The notes beneath the pieces are model-generated. The model worked only from the letters and a program-made list of their open reading frames with translations, was not told the origin of the DNA and did no database searches. From contig NZ_JARSBP010000003.1 of NCBI RefSeq assembly GCF_029623955.1, forward strand, positions 682,001 to 746,000: DNA of 64,000 nt. The letters run 5' to 3'. A program made the position numbers and the translations under genes. This document shows positions 18,064 through 28,183 of the stretch, piece by piece (position 1 is the stretch's first letter; the number at the start of each line of letters is the position of its first letter). The stretch is from Mycobacterium sp. 236(2023) (GTDB taxonomy: Bacteria > Actinomycetota > Actinomycetes > Mycobacteriales > Mycobacteriaceae).

Positions 18064-18897
18064 ATGTCGTACCCACAAGGCGCGCCCGGAGGCCAAGGAT
18101 TCCCGCCCGGCCAGCAGCCGACCACCCAATTCGCCGCGCCCACACAGCAGTTCAACAAGGTCCCCGACGTCGAACCCGGCGTGCAGGAGCCGAGCAAGCT
18201 GCCGGCCTATCTGAGCGGGGCCACGGCAGCCCTCGGTCTGCTGGTGTTCCTGTCCAGCTTCGGCCCGCAGTTCGCCGTCGGTTCCGCCGACATCGCCGCG
18301 GCTGCCGCCCTCGGTGGCATCTCGCTGTGGGGGCTTCTCGTCGTGGTGTCCGCACTGCTGTCCGCGCTCTTCGCCGGTGTGGGACTGCTGCCCAAACAGC
18401 AGAATTACAGCGCGTTCGCCGCCGTCGCGGCCGTGCTGAGCTTCCTGCTGGTGATCTACATCGTGCTGTCGACCCCCAGCGGCGTGTCTCTCGACTGGGG
18501 TCTGTACCTCGTCATCCTCTTCTCGCTGCTGCAGGCCGCCGTCGCTGTGGTCGTGCTGCTGTTCGATGCCGGAATCATCACCCCGCCGGTGGCGAAGCCC
18601 AAGTACGAACAGCCGCAATACGGCCAGTACCCGGGCGCCTACTACGGGCAGCCGCCCGCGGGTCCCGCGCACCAGCAGGCGCCGCTGCCGCGTCCCGGAT
18701 ATCCCACCCCCTACGGCGCTTATCCCAGCACCGGCCCCACCACCGGCGGCTTCCCCGCGGCGCCGCAGTCCGGGTCGCCGACGCCTCCGACCGGCTTCCC
18801 CTCCTTCGGGCAGCCGCCGGCGAGCAACGCGCCGACGACGCAGGTTCCGACGCAACACCAGTCGCCGTCAACCTCGGAGCCGGGTCAGTCGTCGTAG
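18064..18897 (+). CDS. DUF5336 membrane protein (Rv0954 homologue)
   Basis: 277 residues: a short Gly/Pro/Gln-rich N-terminus, four hydrophobic helices (about 44-65, 75-105, 113-135 and 145-172) and a long proline/tyrosine/glutamine-rich C-terminal tail (about 178-277). By position and architecture it is the homologue of Rv0954, which has been reported as part of the mycobacterial division complex. ATG follows AGGAGAGGTCA. The next gene starts about 60 bases downstream, so they probably share a transcript. Confidence 0.85.
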   Translation: MSYPQGAPGGQGFPPGQQPTTQFAAPTQQFNKVPDVEPGVQEPSKLPAYLSGATAALGLLVFLSSFGPQFAVGSADIAAAAALGGISLWGLLVVVSALLSALFAGVGLLPKQQNYSAFAAVAAVLSFLLVIYIVLSTPSGVSLDWGLYLVILFSLLQAAVAVVVLLFDAGIITPPVAKPKYEQPQYGQYPGAYYGQPPAGPAHQQAPLPRPGYPTPYGAYPSTGPTTGGFPAAPQSGSPTPPTGFPSFGQPPASNAPTTQVPTQHQSPSTSEPGQSS

Positions 18898-18957
18898 TCT
18901 GAGCCGCGCGTGCGCGAACGTCGCGCGCCCGAGCATCTGCGAGGAGCGGCGCACACC

Positions 18958-20400
18958 GTGAGTACCCGGCCGGTCGGTACACGCCAGGCGCGTGAACTGC
19001 TGCGGGTCGCGTTCGGGCCCTCCGTGGTCGCCCTGGTCGTCATCGCCGCGGTGGTGCTGCTGCAGTTGCTGATCGCCAACAGCGACATGACCGGCGCCCT
19101 CGGCGCCATCGCCAGCATGTGGCTCGGGGTCCATCAGGTACCCGTGTCGATCGCAGGCAGCGCCCTCGGCGCCATGCCGCTGATGCCGGTCCTGCTGATG
19201 GTCTACGGCACCGCCCGCACGACAGCGGCGGCCACGACCAGCGCGTCGTGGTTCGTCACCCGCTGGGTGGTGGCCTCGGCCCTCGGCGGGCCGCTGCTCA
19301 TTGCCGCGATCTGTCTCGCGGTGATCCACGACGCGGCGTCGGTGCTCACGGAATTGCAGACCCCGGACGCGCTCCGCGCGTTCGGCGGGGTGTTCGTCGT
19401 CCACGCGATCGGCGCCGTGCTCGGCGTCGGTTCACGGCTGGCCCGCCGACTGCTCGTCGGTTCACCGCTGCCCAACTGGCTCTACGACGCGTTCCGGGCG
19501 GCCGCCGCGGGTGTGCTCGCCTTGATGGGGCTCTGCGGCGCCGTCGTCGCGGGGTCGCTGATCGTGCACTGGTCGACGATGCACGACCTGTTCTCGATCA
19601 CCGACTCGATGTTCGGACAGTTCAGCCTGACCGTGCTGTCGGTGCTCTATCTGCCCAACGTCATGGTCGGAACGGCCGCGGTCGCGGTCGGGTCTAGCGC
19701 TCACGTGGGGCTGGCCACGTTCAGTTCCTTCACGGTGCTCGGCGGCGACATTCCCGCGTTGCCCGTGCTTGCCGCCGTGCCGACGCCTCCGCTGGGCCCG
19801 GTGTGGGTGGCCTTGATGATCGTCGCCGCGGTGTCCGCCGTGGCGCTCGGACAGCAGTGCGCGCGCCGGCCGCTGCCCATTCTCGCCGCGCTGGCCAAGG
19901 TGGTGGTCGCCGCGGCGGCCTCGGCAGGCGCGATGGCGCTGCTGGCGTTCGCCGGCAGCGGACCGCTGGGCAACTTCGGTGACGTCGGGGTAGACCAGGC
20001 GACGTTCGCCCCGGCCGTGTTCCTGTGGTTCGCCGGCATCGGCGGTCTGACATCGGTGATGTCGGGAGGCGTCGCGCCCCGCGTACGTAGGCCCAAACCC
20101 GACGCTGTCGCCGAGCCGGCCGACGAGCCTGACGAGCCCGTCGCCGAGGACCCAGAACCTGCGACGGAGGAGTTCTCCGCCGAAGTCCCGCAGGACGACC
20201 CCGAGCCGGTGTTCGAACCGGTCTTCGACGACGAGCCTGCCCCCGAGCGTGTCGTCGCGGATGCCGCGCCCGCGGAGGACCTCGACCCGGAGGATCACTT
20301 CGTCGTAGACGAAGAAAATCGCTTGAGCGTTGTCGACGGTGACGACATCGGGGCAGATGGGCAAGGTGGCGGCGACAACGCCGGTCGGCGCGACCACTAG
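18958..20400 (+). CDS. DUF6350 polytopic membrane protein (Rv0955 homologue)
   Basis: About 480 residues with roughly ten membrane helices in the first 370 residues and an acidic cytoplasmic tail of about 110 residues rich in E, D, P and V (for example [15 protein letters not shown]). The family DUF6350 is conserved in actinobacteria just upstream of purN-purH; its function is unknown. GTG at 18958 ([10 protein letters not shown]) has GAGGAG upstream at a long spacing; a GTG at 18910 is an alternative. It is the last gene before purN, 10 bases away. Confidence 0.8.
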   Translation: MSTRPVGTRQARELLRVAFGPSVVALVVIAAVVLLQLLIANSDMTGALGAIASMWLGVHQVPVSIAGSALGAMPLMPVLLMVYGTARTTAAATTSASWFVTRWVVASALGGPLLIAAICLAVIHDAASVLTELQTPDALRAFGGVFVVHAIGAVLGVGSRLARRLLVGSPLPNWLYDAFRAAAAGVLALMGLCGAVVAGSLIVHWSTMHDLFSITDSMFGQFSLTVLSVLYLPNVMVGTAAVAVGSSAHVGLATFSSFTVLGGDIPALPVLAAVPTPPLGPVWVALMIVAAVSAVALGQQCARRPLPILAALAKVVVAAAASAGAMALLAFAGSGPLGNFGDVGVDQATFAPAVFLWFAGIGGLTSVMSGGVAPRVRRPKPDAVAEPADEPDEPVAEDPEPATEEFSAEVPQDDPEPVFEPVFDDEPAPERVVADAAPAEDLDPEDHFVVDEENRLSVVDGDDIGADGQGGGDNAGRRDH

Positions 20401-20409
20401 GCTTTCAGC

Positions 20410-21039
20410 GTGCAGCCCGCTGTCCAGGTACCCCCGAGCGCGCCGTCGCGCCTGGTGGTCCTCGCTTCGGGCGCCGGTTCGATTCTCGCTTCACTGCTGA
20501 AGGCCGCCGCCGGCGACTACCCGGCCCGGGTTGTCGCGGTGGGCGCCGACCGGCCGTGCCCCGCCCTCGATATCGCCGCCGACGCGTCCGTCCCGAGGTT
20601 CACCGTCGCGCTGGCCGACCATCCGGATCGCGACGCCTGGGACGCCGCGATCACCGAGGCGACCGCCGCCCACGATCCCGACATCGTCGTATCCGCCGGA
20701 TTCATGAAAATACTTGGCCCGAAATTTCTTTCGAGGTTTCCAGGGCGGGTGCTCAACACCCATCCGGCGCTGCTGCCCGCGTTTCCCGGCGCCCATGCGG
20801 TCCGGGACTCGCTGGCCTACGGCGTACGGGTGACGGGGTGCACCGTGCACCTGGTGGACGCGGGCACCGACACCGGACCGATCGTGGCCCAGCGGGCGGT
20901 GGAGGTGCTCGACGGCGACGACGAGTCGACGTTGCACGCGCGGATCAAGACGATCGAACGGGAGCTTCTGGTGGACGTGGTGGCGTCGGTGGCCACTCGC
21001 GGCGTCACCTGGACAGGACGAAAGGCGAATTTAGGATGA
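20410..21039 (+). CDS. purN: Phosphoribosylglycinamide formyltransferase
   Basis: Third step of IMP synthesis: transfers a formyl group from 10-formyl-THF to GAR. The 209-residue protein shows [14 protein letters not shown] (phosphate loop near 17-30), the catalytic motif [12 protein letters not shown], and [12 protein letters not shown] with the catalytic Asp. The GTG start is followed by a slightly longer N-terminus than in E. coli. Its TGA overlaps the purH ATG (ATGA), a coupling conserved in mycobacteria. Confidence 0.97.
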   Translation: MQPAVQVPPSAPSRLVVLASGAGSILASLLKAAAGDYPARVVAVGADRPCPALDIAADASVPRFTVALADHPDRDAWDAAITEATAAHDPDIVVSAGFMKILGPKFLSRFPGRVLNTHPALLPAFPGAHAVRDSLAYGVRVTGCTVHLVDAGTDTGPIVAQRAVEVLDGDDESTLHARIKTIERELLVDVVASVATRGVTWTGRKANLG

Positions 21040-22613
21040 GCGACAACGACTTTCGGCGGCCCATCCGCCGTGCCCTGATCAGTGTCTACGACAAGACGGG
21101 TCTGGTGCCACTCGCGCAGGGACTGCACGAGGCCGGCGTCGACATCGTCTCGACCGGATCGACCGCCAAAACCATTGCCGGAGCCGGTATCCCCGTCACC
21201 CCGGTGGAAGACGTCACCGGGTTCCCCGAAGTCCTCGACGGCCGCGTCAAGACCTTGCACCCCCACGTCCACGCCGGTCTGCTCGCCGATCAGCGCAAGC
21301 CCGAGCATGTTTCGGCACTGGCCCAACTCGGTGTCGCGCCCTTCGAGCTCGTCGTCGTGAACCTCTATCCGTTCACCCAGACCGTCAACTCGGGTGCGGG
21401 TGTCGACGAGTGTGTCGAGCAGATCGATATCGGCGGACCCTCGATGGTGCGGGCGGCCGCCAAGAATCACCCCAGCGTCGCCGTCGTCGTCGAGCCCCTC
21501 GGATACGACGGTGTCCTGGCCGCGGTGCGTGCCGGCGGGTTCACCTATGACGAGCGAAAGAAGCTGGCGTCACTGGCATTCCGGCACACCGCGGAGTACG
21601 ACGTCGCTGTCGCGTCCTGGATGGAGTCGGTGCTCGCGCCCGAAACCGGCGCGGACTCGGCCGAGTTGCCGCCGTGGCTCGGCTCGACATTCCGGCGCAC
21701 CGCCGTCCTGCGGTACGGCGAGAACCCGCACCAGAAGGCGGCCCTCTTCTGCGACGACGGCGGGTGGCCGGGCCTCGCGCAGGCTGAACAGTTGCACGGC
21801 AAGGAGATGTCGTACAACAACTACACCGACGCCGATGCCGCCTGGCGCGCCGCCTTCGACCACGAGGACATCTGCGTGGCGATCATCAAGCACGCCAACC
21901 CGTGCGGCATCGCGGTGTCGTCGGTGTCCGTCGCCGACGCCCACCGCAAAGCCCACGAGTGCGATCCGCTCTCGGCCTTCGGTGGTGTGATCGCCGCCAA
22001 CACCGAGGTGACCATCGAGATGGCGAAGACCGTCGCGGACATCTTCACCGAGGTGATCATCGCGCCGGCCTATGAGCCCGGGGCCGTCGAGATCCTGCAG
22101 GGCAAGAAGAACATTCGCGTGCTCGTCGCTGCCGAGCCCCAGCCGGGTGGCACCGAATTCCGTCAGGTCAGCGGCGGGCTTCTGTTGCAGCAGCGCGACG
22201 CGCTCGACGCGCCCGGAGACGATTCCAACAACTGGACGCTGGCCACCGGGACACCCGCCGATCCGGAGACCCTCGCCGACCTGGTCTTCGCATGGCGGAC
22301 GTGCCGGGCCGTCAAGTCGAACGCGATCGTCATCGCCAAGGACGGCGCCACCGTCGGCGTCGGCATGGGCCAGGTCAACCGCGTCGACGCGGCGCGTCTG
22401 GCCGTGGAGCGTGCCGGGGACCGCACCCGCGACGCGGTCGGCGCCTCCGACGCGTTCTTCCCATTCCCCGACGGGCTGGAGACCCTCACCGCGGCGGGTG
22501 TCAAGGCTGTCGTCCACCCGGGTGGTTCGGTGCGCGACGCGGAGGTGACCGCCGCCGCCGAAGCTGCCGGGATCACGTTGTACCTCACCGGTGCAAGGCA
22601 TTTCGCGCACTAG
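21036..22613 (+). CDS. purH: Bifunctional AICAR formyltransferase / IMP cyclohydrolase
   Basis: Last two steps of IMP synthesis. 525 residues: an N-terminal MGS-like IMP cyclohydrolase domain (about 1-200, with [17 protein letters not shown] and DGRVKTLHP) and a C-terminal AICAR transformylase domain (about 205-525, with [11 protein letters not shown], the catalytic-type motif KHANPCGIA, and FPFPDGLE near the end). Standard length. It is coupled to purN by an ATGA overlap. Confidence 0.98.
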   Translation: MSDNDFRRPIRRALISVYDKTGLVPLAQGLHEAGVDIVSTGSTAKTIAGAGIPVTPVEDVTGFPEVLDGRVKTLHPHVHAGLLADQRKPEHVSALAQLGVAPFELVVVNLYPFTQTVNSGAGVDECVEQIDIGGPSMVRAAAKNHPSVAVVVEPLGYDGVLAAVRAGGFTYDERKKLASLAFRHTAEYDVAVASWMESVLAPETGADSAELPPWLGSTFRRTAVLRYGENPHQKAALFCDDGGWPGLAQAEQLHGKEMSYNNYTDADAAWRAAFDHEDICVAIIKHANPCGIAVSSVSVADAHRKAHECDPLSAFGGVIAANTEVTIEMAKTVADIFTEVIIAPAYEPGAVEILQGKKNIRVLVAAEPQPGGTEFRQVSGGLLLQQRDALDAPGDDSNNWTLATGTPADPETLADLVFAWRTCRAVKSNAIVIAKDGATVGVGMGQVNRVDAARLAVERAGDRTRDAVGASDAFFPFPDGLETLTAAGVKAVVHPGGSVRDAEVTAAAEAAGITLYLTGARHFAH

Positions 22614-22628
22614 GGAGTGATTCATCAG

Positions 22629-23294
22629 ATGATGTGGCGCTCACGCACCGTGGCTGCCGTCGCACTGAGCGGCGCGCTGCTGCTGACGTCGTGCACACGG
22701 GTGATCGACGACGCACGGGGCGTGGCCGCCGAACCCGGGCAGCTGTTCGGTTCGTCCGCGTCCGCCGTCGACTGCACGCCGGTCGACACCGAATTGGTGG
22801 ACGTGCCCGCGCCGGACAACAGATCGGCGTATCTCGATCCGGTGCTGCGGATCCCGCAGCCCGACGGGTGGAAGCGGATCACCGCGCTCGATTCGCAGAT
22901 GATCCGGTTCGTCATGCGCAACGACGACCTCGCCCGCGACGGCGTCGCGCCCACAGCGGTCGTCACGCTCGAATCGCACCGCGGTGAGCTCTCGCCCCGG
23001 GCGTTCTTCGACGAGCAACGCGACCAGGTGTCGCAGCTCGGCGTGACCGAGCTCGAACTCACCGACTCGACCCTGTGCGGTCTGCCCGCGGTGCGTGGTT
23101 CCTACATGTCGCCGCTGCTCGGCACGGCGGGTCCACGACGTGCCGAACTGCTCAGTGCGGTCATGTTCACCGAGGGCACAACGTACGGTGTCGCCCTCAC
23201 GTTGCAGAGCGCCGACGAGGACGACCCCGCATATCAGCGGGACTCTTCGGAGATCCTCGACGGCTTTCAGATGCTGTCTCCGGGCACCCGCTGA
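22629..23294 (+). CDS. Conserved lipoprotein
   Basis: 221-residue lipoprotein: signal with lipobox LLTSC (acylated Cys about residue 22) and a mature domain resembling the LpqN-type fold (PDGWKRITALDSQMIRFVM, GLPAVRGSYMSPL). ATG 22629 lies 11 bases after AGGGAG; a GTG at 22617 has no ribosome site. It follows purH after 15 bases, but its role is envelope-related rather than metabolic. No enzyme motif is seen. Confidence 0.8.
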   Translation: MMWRSRTVAAVALSGALLLTSCTRVIDDARGVAAEPGQLFGSSASAVDCTPVDTELVDVPAPDNRSAYLDPVLRIPQPDGWKRITALDSQMIRFVMRNDDLARDGVAPTAVVTLESHRGELSPRAFFDEQRDQVSQLGVTELELTDSTLCGLPAVRGSYMSPLLGTAGPRRAELLSAVMFTEGTTYGVALTLQSADEDDPAYQRDSSEILDGFQMLSPGTR

Positions 23295-23351
23295 TCCGCG
23301 ATTCGCCGGGGGCGCGATGCCTAATGTCGGCGGCAGTCGTAGCGTGGAGTG

Positions 23352-24743
23352 GTGACTGCACCTAACGACCTCCCCCGCACCGTCGGTGAGTTGCGTGCCT
23401 CGGGGCACCGCGAGCGCAGCGTCAAGGCCGAGCTCCGGGAGAACCTGCTGGCGGCACTGGCGTCGGGAGCCCCTGCCGACGAGGTGTGGCCCGGCATCCT
23501 CGGCTTCGAGGACACCGTCATCCCGCAGCTCGAGCGGGCCCTGATCGCCGGGCACGACATCGTCCTGCTCGGTGAGCGAGGCCAGGGAAAGACCCGGCTT
23601 CTGCGCGCCCTGACCGGTTTGCTCGACGAGTGGACGCCCGTGATCGCAGGCGCCGAGCTCGGTGAGCACCCCTACAGCCCCATCACCCCGGAGTCGATCC
23701 GCCGGGCCGCCGACTCGGGCGACGACCTACCCATCGAATGGCGGCACCGCAGCGAGCGCTACACGGAGAAGCTCGCCACCCCCGACACCAGCGTGGCCGA
23801 CCTCGTCGGCGACATCGACCCGATCAAGGTGGCCGAGGGCCGCAGCCTCGGCGACCCGGAGACCATCGCCTTCGGCCTGATTCCTCGCGCACACCGCGGC
23901 ATCGTCGCGATCAACGAGCTTCCCGATCTGGCCGAACGCATCCAGGTCTCGATGCTCAACGTGATGGAGGAGCGCGACATCCAGGTGCGCGGTTACACGC
24001 TGAGACTGCCTCTCGACGTGCTTGTGGTGGCCAGCGCCAACCCGGAGGACTACACCAACCGCGGGCGCATCATCACCCCGCTCAAGGACCGGTTCGGTGC
24101 CGAGATCCGCACCCACTATCCGCTCGAGCTCGACGCCGAGGTCGGTGTCATCGTCCAGGAAGCCCACCTGGCCGCCGAGGTGCCCGAGTACCTGCTGCAG
24201 GTCCTCGCGCGGTTCGCCAGGAGCCTGCGCGAGTCCACGTCGATCGACCAGCGCTCCGGTGTGTCCGCGAGGTTCGCGATCGCGGCCGCCGAGACGGTGG
24301 GCGCCTCCGCCCGCCACCGCGCCGCCGTGCTCGGCGAGCAGGAACCGGTCGCCCGCGTCGTCGATCTCGCGTCGATCATCGACGTGCTGCGCGGCAAGCT
24401 GGAGTTCGAATCCGGCGAGGAAGGTCGCGAGCAGGCCGTGCTCGAACATCTGCTGCGGCGCGCCACCGCCGAGACCGCTCAACGGCTGCTCGGGGGTATC
24501 GACGTCGGTCCGATCGTGGCCGCGGTGGAGGGCGGTTCGCCGGTGACCACCGGAGAGCGGGTGTCGGCGCGCGACGTGCTGGGCGCACTGCCCGAGGTGC
24601 CGGCCGTGGCCGAGATTCAGCAGCGCCTCGGCGCGGTGTCCGAGGGGCAGCGCGCCGCGGCGATCGAGCTGGCACTGGAAGCGCTCTACTTGGCCAAGCG
24701 CATCGACAAGGTGTCGGATCAGGGTGAAACCGTTTATGGCTAA
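23352..24743 (+). CDS. MoxR/ChlI-type AAA+ ATPase
   Basis: 463-residue AAA+ ATPase of the magnesium-chelatase-I/MoxR group (Rv0958 homologue). Walker A GERGQGKTRLL near 74-84, Walker B GIVAINELPDL, sensor 1 VVASANPEDYTNRGRI, and Arg-finger region LKDRFG are present. Such ATPases act with a VWA-domain partner as a metal-chelatase-like or chaperone pair. The partner gene follows with an 8-base overlap. No chlorophyll or cobalamin chelatase genes are nearby, so the job is probably protein remodelling or cofactor insertion of another kind. Confidence 0.9.
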   Translation: MTAPNDLPRTVGELRASGHRERSVKAELRENLLAALASGAPADEVWPGILGFEDTVIPQLERALIAGHDIVLLGERGQGKTRLLRALTGLLDEWTPVIAGAELGEHPYSPITPESIRRAADSGDDLPIEWRHRSERYTEKLATPDTSVADLVGDIDPIKVAEGRSLGDPETIAFGLIPRAHRGIVAINELPDLAERIQVSMLNVMEERDIQVRGYTLRLPLDVLVVASANPEDYTNRGRIITPLKDRFGAEIRTHYPLELDAEVGVIVQEAHLAAEVPEYLLQVLARFARSLRESTSIDQRSGVSARFAIAAAETVGASARHRAAVLGEQEPVARVVDLASIIDVLRGKLEFESGEEGREQAVLEHLLRRATAETAQRLLGGIDVGPIVAAVEGGSPVTTGERVSARDVLGALPEVPAVAEIQQRLGAVSEGQRAAAIELALEALYLAKRIDKVSDQGETVYG

Positions 24744-26709
24744 ACGGCTTTCGCGGTACTCGCGATACACCGGCGGACCCGACCCGCTGGCGCCCCCGGT
24801 CGACCTGAGGGATGCGCTGGAGGCGATCGGCCAGGACGTCATGGAGGGCACGTCGCCGCGACGTGCGCTGTCGGAGATGCTGCGGCGCGGCACCAAGAAC
24901 ATGCCCGGCGCCGACAAGCTCGCCGCCGAGGCGAACCGTCGACGTCGGGAATTGTTGCAGCGCAACAACCTTGACGGCACCTTGGCTGACATCAAGAAGC
25001 TGCTCGACGAAGCGGTGCTCGAGGAGCGCAAAGAACTGGCCCGTGCCCTCGACGACGACGCGCGGTTCGGGGAGCTGCAACTGGAATCGTTGTCGCCGTC
25101 GCCGGCCAAGGCCGTTCAGGAACTCTCCGAGTACGAGTGGCGCTCGCGGGAAGCCCGCGAAAAGTACGAGCAGATCAAGGACCTCCTTGGCCGGGAGATG
25201 CTCGATCAGCGGTTCGCCGGCATGAAGCAGGCGCTGGAAAACGCGACTGACGAGGACCGTCAGAGGGTCAACGAGATGCTCGACGACCTCAACGAACTGC
25301 TCGACAAGCACGCCAAAGGTGATGACACACAACAGGATTTTCAGGACTTCATGGCCGAGCACGGCCAGTATTTTCCCGAGAATCCCCAGAACATCGACGA
25401 GTTGCTCGACGCGCTGGCGAAGCGGTCGGCGGCCGCTCAGCGGTTCCGCAACAGCCTCAGCGAGCAGCAGCGCGCCGAGCTGGATTCCCTGGCACAGCAG
25501 GCTTTCGGTTCACCGTCGTTGATGAACGCGTTGAATCGGCTCGACGAGCACCTTCAGGCAGCCCGCCCGGGTGAGGATTGGGACGGCTCACAACGATTCT
25601 CGGGAGATGACCCGCTGGGCATGGGGGAGGGTGCGCAGGCGCTCGCCGACATCTCCGAACTGGAGCAGCTCGCCGAGCAACTGTCGCAGAGCTATTCGGG
25701 GGCGACGATGGACGACGTCGACCTCGACATGTTGGCCCGCCAGCTCGGCGAGGACGCCGCCGTCGACGCCCGCACGCTGGCCGAGCTGGAGCGGGCCCTG
25801 ATGAATCAAGGGTTCCTGGACCGCGGCTCCGACGGGCAGTGGCGGTTGTCGCCAAAGGCCATGCGTCAACTCGGCCAGACGGCGTTACGTGATGTGGCCC
25901 AACAGCTTTCGGGGCGGCACGGGGAACGGGACACCCGTCGCGCGGGCGCGGCCGGTGAGCTGACAGGCGCCACCAGGCCGTGGCAGTTCGGCGACACCGA
26001 GCCGTGGAACGTCACCCGCACCCTCACCAACGCGGTGTTGCGGGAGGCCGGCACCGGCGACCGGTCGGGTCCGATTCACCTCACGGTGGAGGACGTCGAG
26101 ATCTCCGAGACCGAGACCCGCACGCAGGCTGCGGTGGCGCTGCTGGTCGACACGTCCTTCTCCATGGTGATGGAGAACCGGTGGCTGCCGATGAAGCGCA
26201 CCGCGCTGGCGCTCAGCCACCTCATCAGCACACGGTTCCGCTCGGATGCGCTGCAGATCGTCGCGTTCGGCCGGTACGCCCGCACGGTCACCGCCGCCGA
26301 GCTGACCGGCCTGGAGGGCGTCTACGAGCAGGGCACCAACCTGCACCATGCACTCGCTCTGGCCACCCGGCATCTGCGCCGCCACCCGAACGCGCAACCG
26401 GTGATCCTCGTCGTCACCGACGGTGAGCCGACGGCGCATCTCGAGGACTTCGACGGGAACGGAAGTTCTGCGGTGTTCTTCGATTACCCGCCGCATCCCC
26501 GGACCATCGCGCACACGGTGAAGGGGTTCGACGAGGTGGCCCGCCTCGGTGCCCAGGTGACGATCTTCCGGCTCGGCAGTGACGCCGGGCTGGCGCGGTT
26601 CATCGATCAGGTCGCGCGGCGGGTCGGCGGACGCGTCGTGGTGCCCGACCTTGACGGCCTGGGAGCTGCCGTGGTGGGCGACTACCTCAGCGCCAAGCGG
26701 CGGCGCTGA
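24736..26709 (+). CDS. VWA-domain protein partner of the MoxR ATPase
   Basis: 657 residues, homologue of Rv0959. A long charged helical region (about 1-400, many Glu/Arg/Gln residues) is followed by a C-terminal von Willebrand A domain (about 470-655) with the MIDAS motif DTSFSM (DxSxS), a Thr loop around YEQGTNLHHAL and VVTDGEPTAH, so metal binding looks intact. ATG 24736 has AGGGTGA upstream and overlaps the ATPase gene by eight bases. The pair is expected to form a complex, as in MoxR-VWA systems. Confidence 0.9.
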   Translation: MAKRLSRYSRYTGGPDPLAPPVDLRDALEAIGQDVMEGTSPRRALSEMLRRGTKNMPGADKLAAEANRRRRELLQRNNLDGTLADIKKLLDEAVLEERKELARALDDDARFGELQLESLSPSPAKAVQELSEYEWRSREAREKYEQIKDLLGREMLDQRFAGMKQALENATDEDRQRVNEMLDDLNELLDKHAKGDDTQQDFQDFMAEHGQYFPENPQNIDELLDALAKRSAAAQRFRNSLSEQQRAELDSLAQQAFGSPSLMNALNRLDEHLQAARPGEDWDGSQRFSGDDPLGMGEGAQALADISELEQLAEQLSQSYSGATMDDVDLDMLARQLGEDAAVDARTLAELERALMNQGFLDRGSDGQWRLSPKAMRQLGQTALRDVAQQLSGRHGERDTRRAGAAGELTGATRPWQFGDTEPWNVTRTLTNAVLREAGTGDRSGPIHLTVEDVEISETETRTQAAVALLVDTSFSMVMENRWLPMKRTALALSHLISTRFRSDALQIVAFGRYARTVTAAELTGLEGVYEQGTNLHHALALATRHLRRHPNAQPVILVVTDGEPTAHLEDFDGNGSSAVFFDYPPHPRTIAHTVKGFDEVARLGAQVTIFRLGSDAGLARFIDQVARRVGGRVVVPDLDGLGAAVVGDYLSAKRRR

Positions 26710-26729
26710 CCTTCACGAGGAGCTGACTT

Positions 26730-27311
26730 TTACGAGGCGGGCTTGCGCTTCTTGCGCTTGACCGCGACGCTGCCCCACACGGAGAAGCCGCTGATATGCA
26801 CCAGCGGCGCGCCGGGGGCGCCGTCGCCGTCGACGCTGGTGTCGAACGTGCCCATCACGCCGACGCCCCGCAGATCGACGTTGACCTCCGGCGGCAGGAG
26901 GATGGTCTGCCCGCCCATGATCGAGTACGTCCGGATGTGGACCTCGGGGGAGGTGAAGTCGGCGTAGCGCAGGTCGACGACGCCGCCGCCCCAGAACGCG
27001 AACGTGGTCAGCCGCCGCGGCACATTCCACCGGCCGCGACGTTCGTATCCGCTCAGGATTGCCAGCAGCAGGCTCGACGGTGCGGGCCTGCACGGGCCGC
27101 CGCGTCCGCGGGTGATCGCGCCGGGAAGGTCGGACGACAGCCGGTCCAGTTCGTCGTGGGTCTGCGCGGCGTAGGCCCTGTTCAGGCGGCTCTCGTACTC
27201 GTTGAGGTCGAGCAGACCCGATGCCGCGGCATCGGTCAGTAGCTGGGCTACCTGAATGCGGTCTGTGTCAGCAGCACGTGTCGACCCGCTTCGGAAAGCG
27301 GGGCTGCTCAT
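26730..27311 (-). CDS. DUF1707 (SHOCT-like) protein with LiaF-type C-terminal domain
   Basis: 193-residue homologue of Rv0966c. The N-terminal domain (about 16-70: TDRIQVAQLLTDAAASGLL ... LNEYESRLNRAYAAQT) is DUF1707. After a short linker, residues about 100-185 form a beta-rich domain like the cell-wall-active-antibiotic-response C-terminus of LiaF. A basic tail RKKRKPAS ends it. This architecture is often linked with envelope stress in actinobacteria, but no function is proven. It converges on the VWA gene with only 20 bases between stops. Confidence 0.85.
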   Translation of the reverse strand: MSSPAFRSGSTRAADTDRIQVAQLLTDAAASGLLDLNEYESRLNRAYAAQTHDELDRLSSDLPGAITRGRGGPCRPAPSSLLLAILSGYERRGRWNVPRRLTTFAFWGGGVVDLRYADFTSPEVHIRTYSIMGGQTILLPPEVNVDLRGVGVMGTFDTSVDGDGAPGAPLVHISGFSVWGSVAVKRKKRKPAS

Positions 27312-27403
27312 CGTGGCTCTCTACCTCTGGTGCGTACGCACATCGCCACAGAGCCTACGACGAACGTCTGGACATGCAAGTAGCTTGACCAAACTGTAAG
27401 GGG

Positions 27404-28183
27404 TCAGTTCACCCAATGTGGCTTTCGCTTCTCCAGGAAAGCCAGCATGCCCTCCCGTGCCTCTTCCGAGACGAACAGCGCGGCCGACTCTCGCGTCAAT
27501 TTCTCTGCGTGCCGATCGAAGTCGTCGATGACGGCCGCTGTGGTGAGTGCCTTCGACGCCGCCAGGCCCTGCGGTGAACCCTGCGCGATCGACGCGGCGA
27601 GATCGGCGACCGTCGACGGGACGTCGTTGGTGGCCATGGTGATCAGCCCGATGGCGGCGGCCTCGGCCGCACCGAACTTCTCCCCGGTGACGAAGTAGCG
27701 GCCCGCGGCGCGCGGCGCCATCTTCGGAAGCAAGGTCAGCGAGATGATCGACGGCGCAACACCGATACGCGCCTCGGTGAGGGCGAACGTACTGGCGTTG
27801 CCGGCCACGGCGATGTCACAGGCGCCCACCAGGCCCAATCCGCCGGCCCGGACGTGCCCGTCGATCGCGGCGATCACCGGCAGCCGAAGCTCGAGGATGC
27901 GGCGCAGCAGCCGCGTCATCTCGTGGGCCCGGTCGACTGCCAGTTCGGCAGGGGACGCGTCTCGTCCGGACTTTGGAGCCTCGCTCAGATCCGCCCCCGC
28001 ACAGAACGTTCCGCCGGTGTGGCCGAGCACCACCATCCGAACACCCTGGTCGGCGGATGCGCGGGTGAAGCCGTCGTGGAGCTGTTCGACCAGTGCGGTC
28101 GAGAGGGCGTTGCGGTTGTGCGGTGAATCCAGCGTCAGCCGCGCCACCGCCCCGTCACGCTCGTAGGTGACCAGGGTGCTCAT
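27404..28183 (-). CDS. echA7: Enoyl-CoA hydratase, methylglutaconyl-type
   Basis: 259-residue crotonase, the sixth and last gene of a tightly coupled operon; positional homologue of EchA7. The oxyanion-hole motifs FCAGADLSE and HVRAGGLGLVGACD are present. The first catalytic Glu of classic hydratases is replaced by Gly (RAGGLGLV), while the second (ALTEARIG) is kept. This pattern occurs in bacterial methylglutaconyl-CoA hydratases, so it may add water to a 3-methyl- or isohexenyl-glutaconyl-CoA. Its ATG overlaps the previous stop by one base (TGATG). Confidence 0.85.
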   Translation of the reverse strand: MSTLVTYERDGAVARLTLDSPHNRNALSTALVEQLHDGFTRASADQGVRMVVLGHTGGTFCAGADLSEAPKSGRDASPAELAVDRAHEMTRLLRRILELRLPVIAAIDGHVRAGGLGLVGACDIAVAGNASTFALTEARIGVAPSIISLTLLPKMAPRAAGRYFVTGEKFGAAEAAAIGLITMATNDVPSTVADLAASIAQGSPQGLAASKALTTAAVIDDFDRHAEKLTRESAALFVSEEAREGMLAFLEKRKPHWVN

